From NCBI GenBank assembly GCA_050084515.1, contig CM114271.1:31930001-31994000 (forward strand): DNA of 64,000 nucleotides. Reading direction: 5' to 3'. Every line of letters starts with the position of its first letter. Within the stretch, counting starts at the first letter, position 1. The position numbers were made by a program, and so were the translations under genes. This document shows, in pieces, positions 1 through 10,607 of this stretch. Source of the DNA: Blasia pusilla. Lineage: Eukaryota > Marchantiophyta > Marchantiopsida > Blasiales. The notes beneath the pieces were generated by a model. It was given only the letters and a program-made list of their open reading frames with translations, ran no database searches and had not been told where the DNA came from.

Positions 1-662
1 AAACGACGCTTGACACAGTTCCTACGTGCTTATAAGAGTTGTTTTGCCTTTAGCATGAAGGAGTTGGATGGTCTGGTTGGACCCGGTATACGGATTGATT
101 TGGCTAGTGATACGCCAATCTTTCGTCGTCCCTACCGATATAGTGATATGGAGAGGACCTGATTGAGTAGGGCGTTGGACCTTTTGGAGGCTGGATTAGT
201 GGAATTGTCGCATGGAGAGTATGCATCATCCCCTTTGTCATGCTGCTAAAAAGGATATGCATGGCAACTAGCACTACGGATAGGCGGATGTGTGGAGATT
301 ACCGTCCTATCAATCGGCAAACCAAGGCCGATAGGTATGCCATGCCTACACCTGAGGAGATCTTTGATGTGGTGGGACATGCAAAGATTTTCAGTACTTT
401 GGATCTTCGGGCAGGATACATTGGGGAGAGTGACAAGGCCAAGACAACATTTTGGGGTGTCAACTCTCATGGCAAGGATTGTTTGTACCAGTGGAAATTC
501 TTACCCTTTGGGTTGAAGAATGCACGTGCCGAGTTTCACACAGTGATGGACAAGATCCTAGCAGGGTTGGATTTTGTTCGGTGTTACATTGATGATATCT
601 TGGTATCAATAACACGGTGGAGGAGCATCAGATACATTTGTAGATGGTGTTTGAGCGGTTGA
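1..662 (+). pseudogene. Reverse transcriptase, N-terminal and palm part (P1)
   Basis: Positions 1-240 read in frame 1 as the segment before the palm, with one TGA near 160. From 240 reading shifts to frame 3. The palm shows a CGDYRPIN segment, a TLDLRAGY motif, a FLPFGLKNA motif and the catalytic YIDD motif (RCYIDDILV, near 580). These are the fingers and palm motifs of Ty3/gypsy reverse transcriptases, which copy element RNA into DNA. At least one frameshift and one stop make it non-functional. Confidence 0.85.
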
Positions 663-1915
663 AAGCTCATGGTCTATGTTTGCATCCAGGAAAGTGTAAG
701 TTCTTCCATGAGGATGTTGAGTACTTGGGTCATGTGATCTATCCAGGTGGTTTGGGAGTTCAGCAAGCAAAGGTGGAGGCTATTGCACTTATTCCGCGTC
801 CGGTAGATGTGAGTAGAGTTCGAGCATTCATGGGATTGGCGAACTACTATCGGAGGTATGTGAAGAGATTTAGTGCTATGGCAAAGCCTTTGAACCAATT
901 GCTGAAATTAGATCAAGAGTGGCATTGGGGAGATGATCAGGAGAGAGCTTTTGTGGAGCTTAAGGCCCAGTTGGTGGCGACGCCTAACTTGAGGAGACCT
1001 ATCAGAGGGCGCCCATTTCAGTTACACAGTGATTGGAGTAGGTTGGGACTTGGAGCGGTGTTGACACAACATGATGATGAGCACATGGAGTTTGTGGTGG
1101 CCTATGCAAGTCGTTCGAATAATGCAGCGGAGTCGCGCTATAGTTCATATGCGGGAGAGTGCTTGGCAGTAGTGTGGGTGGTGGCACACTTTAGGTGTTA
1201 CTTGTTTGGCATACAGTTTACACTTGTTAGTGATCACCAACTGCTCAAGTGGTTGATGGAGACTGACAAGCTTACAAGGAAGCTTGCACGGTGGGCTCTT
1301 ATCTTATAGGAGTATGACTTCCAAGTGGTACATAGACCTGGAGTTGCCAACCTTGATGCTGATGGGTTGAGTAGGAACCCATGTACTAGCCAAGAGGATA
1401 CAATTGGGGCTAGATGGCATGGCGAGGTTGATGAGGAGATGGTGCCAGGTTGGCATGCACCCGCCTTTTTATGTTGGTTGGGGGTGGACTCTAGTATGGA
1501 CGACCACATGATATCTTACTCTAGTCAGAGGGTAGATGGCCAGCGTTCAGATCCTAAGGTTGGAGATGGCGGTACGGATCAGCGTGATATTCATGATGAT
1601 GTGTTGGTTTTGGAGTTCCTACGGACCAGTAGGATGCCAGGCATAGTGAGTGCCAAGGAGCGAGACCGTGTTCTTCAACGTGCTAAGAGGTATCGATTGG
1701 AGGGAACACATATTCTCCGTGTGTGGGAGGATGGTAGAGTACGAGTAGTGCCGCATTTGGCTCAAAGAGAGCGCATTGTGCAACATGCCCATGAGGAGTT
1801 GGGACATTTTGGGGTAAAGCGTACGTATAGCTTACTCCTTGGTCAATATTGGTGGCGTGGCATTCAACTCAGGTGCAGCAGTTGGTATCATGTTGTATGG
1901 TTTGTGACCGAGTGA
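644..1915 (+). pseudogene. RT thumb, RNase H and integrase zinc region (P1)
   Basis: One frame runs from 644 to 1915 with a single TAG at 1307-1309. The first part has the FLGHVI-like and MGLANYYRRYV segments of gypsy RT connection domains. RNase H follows: HSDWSRLGLGAVL stands in for the usual TDAS motif, then YAGECLAVVW (Glu) and LVSDHQLL (Asp). After the stop comes the HRPGVANLDADGLSR linker. The first half of the integrase HHCC zinc domain (HEELGHFG) is near 1790-1815; its two cysteines are in frame 1, so a frameshift falls near 1850-1890. Confidence 0.85.
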
Positions 1916-3015
1916 GGGCATCATTCAATGCCCCTACACCACAGTTACACCCCTTGCCTATTATGGGGTTGGATTACCGTTGGAGTGTGGACTTTGCGGG
2001 ACCGTTACCGTTGACTGTACGACATCATCGATATGTGTTGGTGATGGTGGAGCACTTCTCCAAGTGGATTGAGTTGGTGGCATTACCTGACAAGGCAAGT
2101 GAGGGAACGGCGTATGTGTTTCTTGATAGAGTGCTTAGTCATTTTGGTGCACCAGCTGAAGTGCTGACCGACCAGGGTACAAAGTTTCAGGTCTTGTGTG
2201 ACAAGGGGTTGATTGACCATCGGACCATGTCTCGAGATCATCCAGAGGCGAATGGTTTGGCTGAGCGTGTGGTTCAGACGATGAAGAGGGCATTGCGCAA
2301 GTATGGCCTACAGAAGGGGCATCTTGGAGACTAGGATATTCAGTTGCCATGGTTAGCCATGGGGTATAGGTTCAGTCGCCAAGCATCCTTGGCTTCCTTC
2401 TCACCTTATTTTTTGTTATACGGCCGAGATCCAGACTTGCCAGCAGCAATTCGTTGGGATTCTAGTGAGGTGGTGAACCTTGATGACCCAGAGATGTGGA
2501 TGAGAGTGTGTTCTCAGCGGGCAGAGCTCTTTCGGAGAGTTATGCCAACAGCCTTTGAGAGTCTTGCCATTGCTCAACACAGGGATACGTTGCGGTATGC
2601 AACCATTCGGGATGGAGGTTATCGACCATCGATTCGTAGGTTCCATGTGGGGGACTATGTCTATTTGCAGCAGATTGCACCGAGAACATTGGATGTGACG
2701 GCAGGCCGCACTATTTTACGAGTGCGCGAGGTATTAGCTTCTGGAGTTCTCATGTTAGAGGGTCGTGATGGAGTTGTTTGGAAGGACCATGTGCGTAATT
2801 GTACGCCATGTCATCTTCCAAATGTGGATGGTCCTATTGACCCAAGCTTAGCCATGATACGTGCTAGCTTGAGGTGCATGTTGTGTGGGTGTGCTGGTAA
2901 CGCAGCCCGTATGTTGGTGTGTGATGGGTGTTCTAGGGGTTGGCACATGATGTGTTTGACTCCACGTATGGATGTTGTTCCTATTGGAAGGTGGGTTTGT
3001 CCTCGATGTACGTAG
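1849..3015 (+). pseudogene. Integrase core and C-terminal domain ending in a PHD finger (P1)
   Basis: Frame 1 from 1849 supplies the CCMVC zinc ligands and then the D,D-35-E core: WSVDFAGPL (first Asp, about 1990), VLTDQGTKF (second Asp, about 2165) and HPEANGLAERVVQTMKR (Glu, about 2255). A TAG at 2332-2334 interrupts, and the same frame resumes to 3015. The C-terminal part has a conserved segment AQHRDTLRYATIR, then a GDYVYLQQ strand and an EGRDGVVWKDHVRN segment that also occur in P2 and P3. The final 45 residues form a PHD finger. Apart from the one stop this is the best preserved part of the element. Confidence 0.85.
2875..3009 (+). other. PHD zinc finger at the end of the retroelement pol
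   Basis: The zinc ligands follow the Cys4-His-Cys3 order of PHD fingers: CxxC (CMLC), CxxC (CDGC), HxxC (HMMC) and CxxC (CPRC), with the tryptophan two residues before the last pair (RWVCPRC) and GWH before the His. PHD fingers usually read histone H3 tails, so here the finger could guide integration to chromatin, as chromodomains do in chromoviruses. That role is inferred. Confidence 0.8.
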
Positions 3016-3771
3016 GAGAGGTAGATGACTTGATCTTTGGATGATATGGATTACAGATGTGTGACTAACGATGGGGCAACCTAGTACCCGGCCTTCTGAT
3101 TCGTGCACCCAAGAAGGTGTATAACATGTAGTAGATGTATAGGGCTACCTGGGAGTTAGAGGGACCTAACCGCCAGTTAGAGGGGCGAGTTGTGGTACAC
3201 TTGTATTTGTGGATGCTCTCGTCTATGTTATGTATGTATGTGAGTATGGTATATTAGCGATGTATGTTGTATGACGATGTGGATTCGCACGACAGCTGTC
3301 ATGACCATACGGATTATGTCGTAGAGTATAGTGTGCTAGTAGAGGTCATACCTTATGTAGGGCTGCAATGTCTACGTAGAGATGCGATTTCATACATAGG
3401 GTTGGGGGTTACTCAGTTGAGGGTGATTTTTCCAGTAGGGCCCGCTCTTAGGTTGGAGGATATAAGGTGGAGTGCACTCAAAGAACAGTTAGTTCTTTGA
3501 GTTGAGCCTGTTGCGTTGGGAGTTAGCCTTGGTAGTGAGTAGAGCTCTTGGCTATGGTGTTTCCCGCAAGCTTCGACCTAGATTCTCCCATCGTGGAGTG
3601 AGTTTGGCTTGATCGTATATGATTCTATAAGTGTTTTATGACAGTAGGTCTTTCACGGATTTCAGTTGTGGTACACTTGTGTTTGTGGATGCTCTCGTCT
3701 ATGTTATGTATGTATGTGAGTATGGTATGTCAGCGATGTATGTTGTATGATGATGTGGATTCGCACGACAG
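3016..3771 (+). repeat. 3' flank of P1: LTR-like DNA with a 108-bp direct repeat
   Basis: No coding frame is supported. A 108-bp segment beginning AGTTGTGGTACAC occurs at 3188-3295 and again at 3664-3771, differing at only a few bases. The first copy follows a purine-rich stretch (near 3175-3190), as expected for the polypurine tract and the TG start of a 3' LTR at about 3191. A perfect hairpin (11-bp arms, 5-base loop) lies at 3476-3502 between them. Segments resembling 3040-3300 recur at 9060-9460, downstream of the P2 PHD finger, which supports the LTR reading. Exact LTR limits are not resolved. Confidence 0.55.
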
Positions 3772-4150
3772 AGGTCACCTAAGAGATTGGGACCTCTAGT
3801 TGTCGTGATTGGCGATGAGATATAGATTCAGCACGCAAGCATCCTTAGCGTCTTTCTCACTATACTTCCTACTTTATGGCCGAGAGCCAGATTTACCTAC
3901 GGCCATTCGTCGAGATGTTGAACTTTGATGACCTTGATGTATGGATGCAAGCATGTTCTCAGAGGGCTGAGTTGTTTTGGAAAGTGATTCCCACGAAGTT
4001 TGAGAACTTGGCGATTGTGCAACATCGAGATACGTTGAGGTATGCGACTATTCGGGGAGATGGTTATTGATCAACTATTTGGAGGTTTCATCTAGGAGAT
4101 TATGTCTACTCGGAGTAGACGGCACCCACGATGTTGGATGTGACTGTAGG
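3772..4150 (+). pseudogene. PHD-gypsy copy P2, left half (integrase C-terminal region)
   Basis: It resembles P1 from about 2340 to 2710: RQASLASFSPYFLLYGR, AQHRDTLRYATIRG and the segment ending LDVT. Reading is interrupted by stops (for example after 4068). It stops abruptly at 4150, where LINE-A copy 1 begins, and the missing sequence resumes at 8708. Joining 4150 to 8708 restores collinearity with P1 without loss. Confidence 0.8.
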
Positions 4151-4265
4151 TAAATGGTAAATGGTAAATAGATCAAGCCCGTGGGACCCAAAGGGTCAAA
4201 AGGCTAAAAAACACATAACAAGTCATTCATTCACTGACCCTGAAAAAGATCCTTAAGACCTTTTC

Positions 4266-5705
4266 CTAGCTACATCCTAGAGCACTTGAGCGATGAATGA
4301 TGACGTCCCTAAGATAACAACCTAAATCATAAGGCACTAGCTGTAGTAAAGAATAGAAATTCTCCACATCTATTTTATGAGCTAGTCTAATTTCTTCATA
4401 CCTTGGACATGTAACAAACACATGCTCTTCATCTTCAATATTTTCTCCGGCACATAACCTACAAATTTGTTCACTTCTATCAATTTTAAACCATCGTCCT
4501 TCCTCAATTCCTAGCCTATGTGACCCAGTTCTATGACGTGCGATAATATGTCGTAAGAACGTGGAGATCCCTGCAAGTAGGTATCCTTGTTCACAAGATA
4601 CAAGCATAGGAATAACATGAAGTTGATAAAACTCCATTTTGGTGCCCGCACTGCTCCAAATGATGTTGAGAGATTGCTTCTGTAGATGCTCACGGAGGGC
4701 CATCGGTTTCAAGTCCCAATCCCGTTCCGCCACATTCCACTTTGAAGACCAAGTCATCACATCCGCCATCCACCCTATGGAACGTGTGGCTCGCAAAGCT
4801 TGATGAGGGAGGCGAGAAACATCAAGAGATCTCACCCTTGCGATGTAAGTGATGGTCAAGTAAAGAGCTTCAGCTTCTAGAGGAAGAAAACTTGTTTCCG
4901 CAAGAAGAATAGCATACGGAGTTTGGTTTCTTACACCCAATTCCTCTTGTAGAAAGATCTTTGGCACTCTTTCCACGCGCTCCCAACCTGTCTTCTTACA
5001 ACAAGGGCCCCAAACTTGGGTCCCATGTAAGATCACCGGCAACACTAAGCTCTTAAATAAGAATTTCCTAAGACTCCAAGACATAAGATGAGCTCTTCTA
5101 CACCGGTTTAAAAATGAATATAGAGCTTTGTAACCAGCTTCTACTCTCTTTTGCACGTAAAGTGCCCAACTATAGTCATGAGAGAAATCGATGCCTAGAT
5201 ATTTGTAACTCTTCACTTGTTCTAATTGTAGACCTTTGTAAAAGAACGAGAACTTGGATCTAGTACCCACTATAATGACTTTAGACTTGTCCATATTAAC
5301 CTCCATATGATTCTGGGTACAAAACCCTGCCAAAATGTCGAGGTGCTTTTGTAAACTAATGCCATCACGTGCTAGTAATATGATATCATCTGCATACAAT
5401 AGAGCTTTGATGACAAAGTCCCCAAGCTTGACACCTTCATTATCACATTCCTCCAACCACTTTTCGATATCATCTATGAAAACTCCAAAAAGTGTAGGGG
5501 AGAGAGGGCAACCTTGAATGACTCCAATGGTACTCAAGATCTCTTGAGTTTGTGAACCTTTGATCTTGGCCCGAACGGAATGGTATAACGTGGCCACAGC
5601 TGCTAGGAGATTTGGTGGTACTCCAATGGATTGCAGCCTTTCCCATAAGAGCATGCGAGGTACAGTATCAAAAGCTTTCTTGAAATCGATGAAGCCGCAA
5701 AACAA
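4266..5705 (-). pseudogene. LINE-A copy 1 ORF2: reverse transcriptase and C-terminal zinc knuckle
   Basis: The 479-residue frame starts inside the RT with FIDFKKAFDTVPR (motif A) and continues with VIQGCPLSPTLFGV (motif B) and LLYADDIILLA (the catalytic YADD, near 5385). Then comes the long C-terminal region of LINE ORF2 proteins and a CCHC knuckle (CRLC, then HVFVTC, near 4420-4460). The enzyme would prime reverse transcription at nicked target DNA. The frame is separated from the upstream half (5835-7412) by a frameshift in 5705-5835, so the start shown is not a real start. Confidence 0.9.
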
Positions 5706-5834
5706 AGCTTTTCCATTTCCCTAAGATTTCTCCCATAAAACACGCAAGGCCAAGATATGGTCGATGGTGTTGTATGTTGGACGAAAACCAGCTTGGACCC
5801 GTGCTCTCTTTTGGAAAGTCTCTGTCCATGTGCT

Positions 5835-7412
5835 CTACTTCGACTCCACCAATTTCCCAAACAACTTGGCAAAAACACTACCCACCATGATAGTGCGATA
5901 GTTTGTTACCAAGTCCTTCCTTCCTGATTTGTGAATAGGAACAATCTCCCGTAGCGACCAAGTTGAAGGAAAACCATAGATAGCAGCATCACCCAATACT
6001 TTGGTGAGGATCGGACCAATACAATCTCCTCCCCACTTGAAAAGTTCAATAGAAAGACCATCCAAATCCTCACATTTACCATTCGCCAATCGTCTAAGTT
6101 GAGTCATCACCTCTCCTTCAGAGAATAAGCCAGGTATTCCTTCACAACGTGGCATAGATGTAGCATCAGGGAAGAAATAGAGCTTTTCGGCAAAAGATAT
6201 CAAAGACTTGGGATCAAGAAAAGGTTTTGAAGACCGTACTACTAACCGTCTCCAAAATGATTTGGGGTCCTCATGTAGCTCCCTTGTCAAGGACTCTTGT
6301 TTCCGCCGCAAGAAAGCTCGTTTCTTAGATTTCACCAAGTATTTGTAAAGGCTCGTCATAATAAGCCGACTTGGGATATCCAAAGATTTATCAACTGATC
6401 GTGCCCTTGCTTGCTTGCATTCAGAGTCAAACCACCCATTACAAGGCAGCCTCCTAGCACTTCTATCCCTGTGGCGCGAAAAGAACTTAGATGCACTGTT
6501 TTTGAGCAATTCCGTTAGTTGCATACTTGCCGTGTTTGGATCCGGGCTCCATACAATGCGAGTCAAGAGTTCTTGTAAATGTAGCATATAAAGATCTTTT
6601 TTACCAGGATCTAAGCGAAACTTGGGAGAAGCCAAAATAGATTGACATGTCGAGAGAGGAATGGCCTTTGATAGTGAGAGAGTAAACAAAAGAGGTGCAT
6701 GATCTGATTCAGGCTGAGGTTCTAGAATATCAAATTTAGAGATAAGAGAGCTATCAGCGGGCGAGGACAGAAGATAATCGATGGTGCTAGCACCCGTAGA
6801 GGAGAAATAGGTATTGGAGTGAGAGTTGGGAAAATGAGAGGTTCCATTAAGAACTTTCAAATTACAAGTGGCTCCAAAGGTTAAAAAATGCTCTGTCAAA
6901 GGATTTGTAGAAAGATCTGAAGAGATTCTAGACCATAAACCATCCTCATATTCTTCGAGAAGAGGTGAAATCAAGGAATCACTGAATTGGGTAAATTGGG
7001 CAGTACGTGTGCGAGCATTGAAATCTCCAACTAGAAAGACTTCACCTTTGCTTTGATATTTGAGAACATCCCCAATAAGTCGATGGATCGGTTGACTTCG
7101 ATTGTGAGTGCGTGTTGAGTAGATAGGCATGGAGAGTGGTGCAAAATAACAAACTGCCAAATAACAATAAGATCCCCCAGCCAAACCAAGACGTAGCCAA
7201 TGATATTGGCCCCCGATATCTTGATCTTCTAGATGAATGAGAGGTAGAAATTGAGACCTTATGAAAGTAGCAATACCGCCATAACCCCTTCCTGCCCGTT
7301 GCCTTCTTTGATTCCATGTCGATCCCACCAAAGTAAACCCTTGCATCTCTGCAATAGTATTGCCCTCAATATTGATAATATCCGCCATCTCCCAAATTGG
7401 TAGAGCACTCAC
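5835..7412 (-). pseudogene. LINE-A copy 1 ORF2: endonuclease and N-terminal RT part
   Basis: This frame carries an apurinic-type endonuclease with VFLVGDFNARTRT (catalytic Asp/Asn, about 7020-7050) and ESDHAPLLF (catalytic His, about 6700), followed by the RT N-terminal segments ANGKCEDLDGLSIELFKWGG and VTNYRTIMVGSVFAKLFGKL. Compared with copy 2, the start lacks the MLMWNIRGLS segment and the stretch holding the catalytic glutamate (VETWEHES) is reduced to EG, so the endonuclease could not cut. It ends at a stop just before the QAGF motif. Confidence 0.88.
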
Positions 7413-8103
7413 ATACTTTGTTGTTGAAAGGCCTCGGATATATCAGCACTCTCAGCTTCTTGGATTGCTAGGTTGATAACTCTCTTTTTCTCTGGGTAAC
7501 AATTGCTCGCCCATCGCGTAGATAAGTAATAAAACCTGCTTCTTGAGCCTCTTTGACCTTTGCAAGCTCTTTTCTCCTAGCTTCGACTTGTAGAGGAGTG
7601 AGATCAGGATCCAACCATATCCTTCGTCTTTAGAGAATGGCCTTGTTAGCCATGGCAATATCACGTTGAGTTTGATCAACAAACTTGACTAGAATGGCAC
7701 GAGGTTGTGTGCACGTTTTCCCAATGCGAAAAGCTTGAGCCAAGTCCGGATTATGAACATGAAGTGTATCAACCAAGAACTTGGTGACAACACTCTTCAC
7801 CTCTTCGCTCTCTGTTTCCGGTAAACCTGAGATTCTCACATTCTTTCTACGGGAAAATTGGTTTTCTTTTTCTATCTCTTGCTCTTGACAGAAAGAGATA
7901 TGAGCAACCTTTGTAGCTTCAGCATAAGATTTCATTTTCACTTCTAAAGTTTCAACAACCTCATGCAATCCTGAACTGTTGGGGGTAGTCACCAAGGATG
8001 ATGCCTTCTCTTGAACATCCGCAACGGATTTGGAAAGATCGAGCATCACACTAGAACTATCTTTCAACACTTTCTTCAAAACCTCTTGCGTTGCCTTCAA
8101 CTC
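7413..8103 (-). pseudogene. LINE-A copy 1 ORF1 (RNA-binding protein)
   Basis: Most of it is one frame (8100-7630), ending in another frame to about 7415. It has a coiled-coil-like N-terminal half and then the block RRKNVRISGLPETESEEV followed by FRIGK and PRAILVKFVDQTQRD. These match the RRM-type domain and C-terminal domain of L1-like ORF1 proteins, which coat element RNA. The N-terminus starting MTTQDEILNLVQ, seen in copies 2 and 3, is deleted here near 8100-8130. Confidence 0.82.
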
Positions 8104-8159
8104 TTGGATTTGAATATCATCCTGTACTTGAATTTACTGCATCCTAGAAAGTATAATCA

Positions 8160-8703
8160 AATCTCCAACACCACACAACTTCTGCTTTAGAAGTCGGTTG
8201 TGCTTGCAATTCTGAGGGCAAGGGCGCCTTCTTATACTCCACGTTGCTTCCGAATCTCAGCTTCATATGACACTCCACCTCAAAGTTATGGCCTCGGCAA
8301 GATTCAGATCTGAAATCCTCAAATGTACAAGAGCAGAAACTCAAATCTCTCACAACTTCGTGTGTATAACTTGGGTGTGCTTGCAATTCTGAGGGCTAGG
8401 GCGCCTCCTTATACTCCACATTGTCTCCGAATCTCAGCTTCATGTGACACTCCACCTCAAAGTTATGGCCTCGGCAAGATTCAGATCTGAAATCCTCAAA
8501 TCTACAAGAGCAGAAACTCAAATCTCTCACAACTTCGTGTGTATAACTCGGGTGTGCTTGCAATTCCGAGGACTAAGGCGCCTCCTTATACTCCACGTTG
8601 CCTCCAAATCTCAGCTTCATATGACACTCCACCTCAAAGTTATGGCCTCGGCAAGATTCAGATCTGAAATCCTCAAATCTACAAGAGCAGAAACTCAAAT
8701 CTC
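8160..8703 (-). repeat. Three tandem 177-bp monomers, 5' UTR of LINE-A copy 1
   Basis: The landmark CTCACAACTTCG recurs at 8349 and 8526, exactly 177 bp apart, and the surrounding sequence repeats at the same period about three times. On the LINE strand the array lies directly upstream of ORF1, joined by the same leader sequence as in copies 2 and 3. The array ends at 8703 at the insertion boundary. A promoter role is inferred by analogy with mouse L1 monomers. Confidence 0.85.
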
Positions 8704-9012
8704 TAGGGCACACTATCTTGAGAATGCATGAGATTCTGCCATCTGATGTTCTCTTATTGGAGGGACGCGATGGTATGGTGTGGAAGGACCATGTGCGTAA
8801 CTATGCACCATGTTACCTTCCTCACATTGACGGTACAGTTGATCCGAGCTTAGTTGTAGTTCTTGCAGGCTTGCGATGTATGTTGTGTGGTTTTGCTCGT
8901 GGTGCAACCACTACATATACTAGTCTATGATGGATGTTCGAGAGGATGGCATATGGCGTATTTGACGCCACCTCGCACTAGGATTCCTCCACGACGATGG
9001 ATGTGCCCCAGA
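8704..9012 (+). pseudogene. PHD-gypsy copy P2, right half with decayed PHD finger
   Basis: It resumes the P1-like sequence at GTILRMHEILPSDVLLLEG and continues through the KDHVRNYAPC segment to the PHD finger at about 8876-9010. Zinc ligands are lost: the second pair reads YDGC, HMMC has become HMAY and the last pair reads CPRH. A stop or frameshift lies near 8928. The loss of ligands suggests long decay before or after the LINE split it. Confidence 0.8.
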
Positions 9013-10380
9013 CATACATAGAGTAGGTAGTTCTAGATTTTGACTTGTGTCTATGATATGGATGATAAGAAGGGGACTAACGATGGGGCCACATGAGCAC
9101 CTCGTCTTTTTGCTCTTAGTGTGCGAGAGATGTATGTCATGGTAGGTAGGAATATATGGCTATTTGGAGTTAGAGGGACCACACTATCAACTAGGGGGAG
9201 GGGGGATTGGAGATATTTTGGTACTTCTCATCTCATTGTGTATATTCCATGAGTTAGCAAGGGATCGTGTATGTTTGTGTGTTTTGTTCGATGACAACGA
9301 TGTATGTTGTATAGCGATATATATCCACACGACAACTATCACTTCTTTTAGGATAGATTGGCAAGATCTTGTAGAGTGCCTTCAAAGATACTGGAGGACA
9401 GCCTCAAGAGGTCGAGGATGACCTTCTAAGGCCACAGGTAATGTGTGAGAGCAGGTTTCCTTTGATGAGGTCCTACCTATGGCAAAGGTCCCGCAATCCT
9501 TTGAAGGCACTCTACAAGATCTTGCCGATCTATCCTAAAAGAAGTGATAGTTGTCGTGTGCATACATATCGCTACACAACCTACATCCCTGTCACCGAAT
9601 AAAACACACAAACATACACGATCCCATGCTAACTCATGGAATATACACAACGAGACGAGAAGTACCAAAATATCTTGGATATGTTTGTGTGTTTTGTTCG
9701 GTGACAGCGATATATGTTATGTAGCGATATGTATGCACACGACAACTATCACTTCTTTTAGGATAGATCGGCAAGATCTTGTAGAGTGCCTTCAAAGATA
9801 TTGGAGGACAACCTCAAGAGGTCGAGGATGACCTTCTAAGGCCACGGGTAATCTGCGAGAGCAGGTTTCCCCTTCATTTTTGCTCATTTGGAGCCATATT
9901 GAGGAACCTATTATTTTGGGTAAGTTACCATTTTTTGTATAGTTGACTTTCTATTTTGGGAAGTGGCTCTTGACCCGCTACTGCAGGTCAAAAGCCAAGG
10001 AGGTGACATGCGAGTATAGGTTATCATGGAGAGGGCTTGGGAGAGGGAAGGGGGTATACCTCCAAGAGAGAGAGCTTGAGAGTTTTGTTGAACCTCTTGG
10101 CATGAGGCGGAAGAGCTATGGTCCTCCTTGCCTTGTGTGTGTAACCCAAGCCTCTTATTAGGAGAGTGGGTTTGGTTTGACATGAGGGAGAGTGCACACC
10201 ATGGAGAGCTTGGTGTGAGACCCTGTTGTTATGATGGAGAGATTTGATCGAATTATTAGAGATATTTTGGAACTTCTCATATATGTATATTCCTTGAGTT
10301 AGCATAGGATTGTGTATGCTTGTGTGTTTGTTCGGTGACAGCAATGTGTGTTGTGTAGCGATGTGTATGCGCACAACACA
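9013..10380. repeat. LTR-like region of the PHD-gypsy family with inverted and direct copies
   Basis: Four related segments are visible. A (9211-9460) is forward. B (9499-9675) is the reverse complement of A 9211-9387, both 177 bp. C (9679-9870) is forward and matches A 9269-9460, both 192 bp. D (10260-10380) is a more diverged forward copy. Positions 9461-9496 are an exact reverse complement of 10636-10671, a piece of integrase. Upstream, 9060-9200 resembles the DNA after the P1 stop codon. 9871-10259 is unassigned non-coding DNA. Confidence 0.65.
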
Positions 10381-10607
10381 TATGTTCCCCTTTAGAGTTC
10401 AGGGACAGTCACAATGACCCGCTCTATATTGTAGTTGTAGACTTATACCATTTATTCTCCAAAGTCTTACTCCTAACTCTTGCCATACTACTTCCCCCTT
10501 GGTGTGTATGATCTCTACATCACTACTAGAAATTTATTTCCCTTTCAAACAACGTTGTTTATGTATTTCTCATGTGTTGCATGTGTCATAAATCCCCTTA
10601 TTTTCAA
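10381..10607. other. Unassigned non-coding stretch before the P3 integrase fragment
   Basis: I see no supported gene or repeat here. It joins the LTR-like copy D to the P3 integrase fragment that begins near 10608. Confidence 0.3.

Larger units (their letters stand above)
1..3015 (+). mobile_element. PHD-finger Ty3/gypsy-like retroelement, pol remnant (copy P1)
   Basis: This is a pol region cut by the left edge of the window. In order it shows reverse transcriptase, RNase H, an integrase zinc-binding region, an integrase core and a C-terminal PHD finger; this domain order is that of Ty3/gypsy elements. Reading moves from frame 1 (1-240) to frame 3 (240-662), frame 2 (644-1915) and frame 1 (1849-3015), with in-frame stops at about 160, at 1307-1309 and at 2332-2334. 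The copy is therefore dead. No gag or protease is visible because the element continues upstream of the window. Two further partial copies (P2, P3) lie within the next 18 kb. Confidence 0.85.
4151..8703 (-). mobile_element. LINE-A copy 1 (non-LTR retrotransposon), nearly full length
   Basis: On the minus strand the order is: tandem 177-bp monomers (8703-8160), ORF1 (about 8100-7415), ORF2 with endonuclease (7412-6650), reverse transcriptase (6130-5250) and C-terminal CCHC knuckle, a short 3' UTR, and three CCATTTA-type heptamers (4151-4171) in place of poly(A). It sits inside P2 with TAGG on both sides (4147-4150 and 8704-8707), a likely 4-bp target duplication. Frameshifts, an ORF1 deletion and loss of an endonuclease motif make it inactive. 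Four other copies or partial copies are in this window. Confidence 0.9.

Noticed and set aside
8444-8731. Small proteins MTLHLKVMASARFRSE... in several places
   Set aside because: They come from the reverse strand of the 177-bp monomer and repeat with it.
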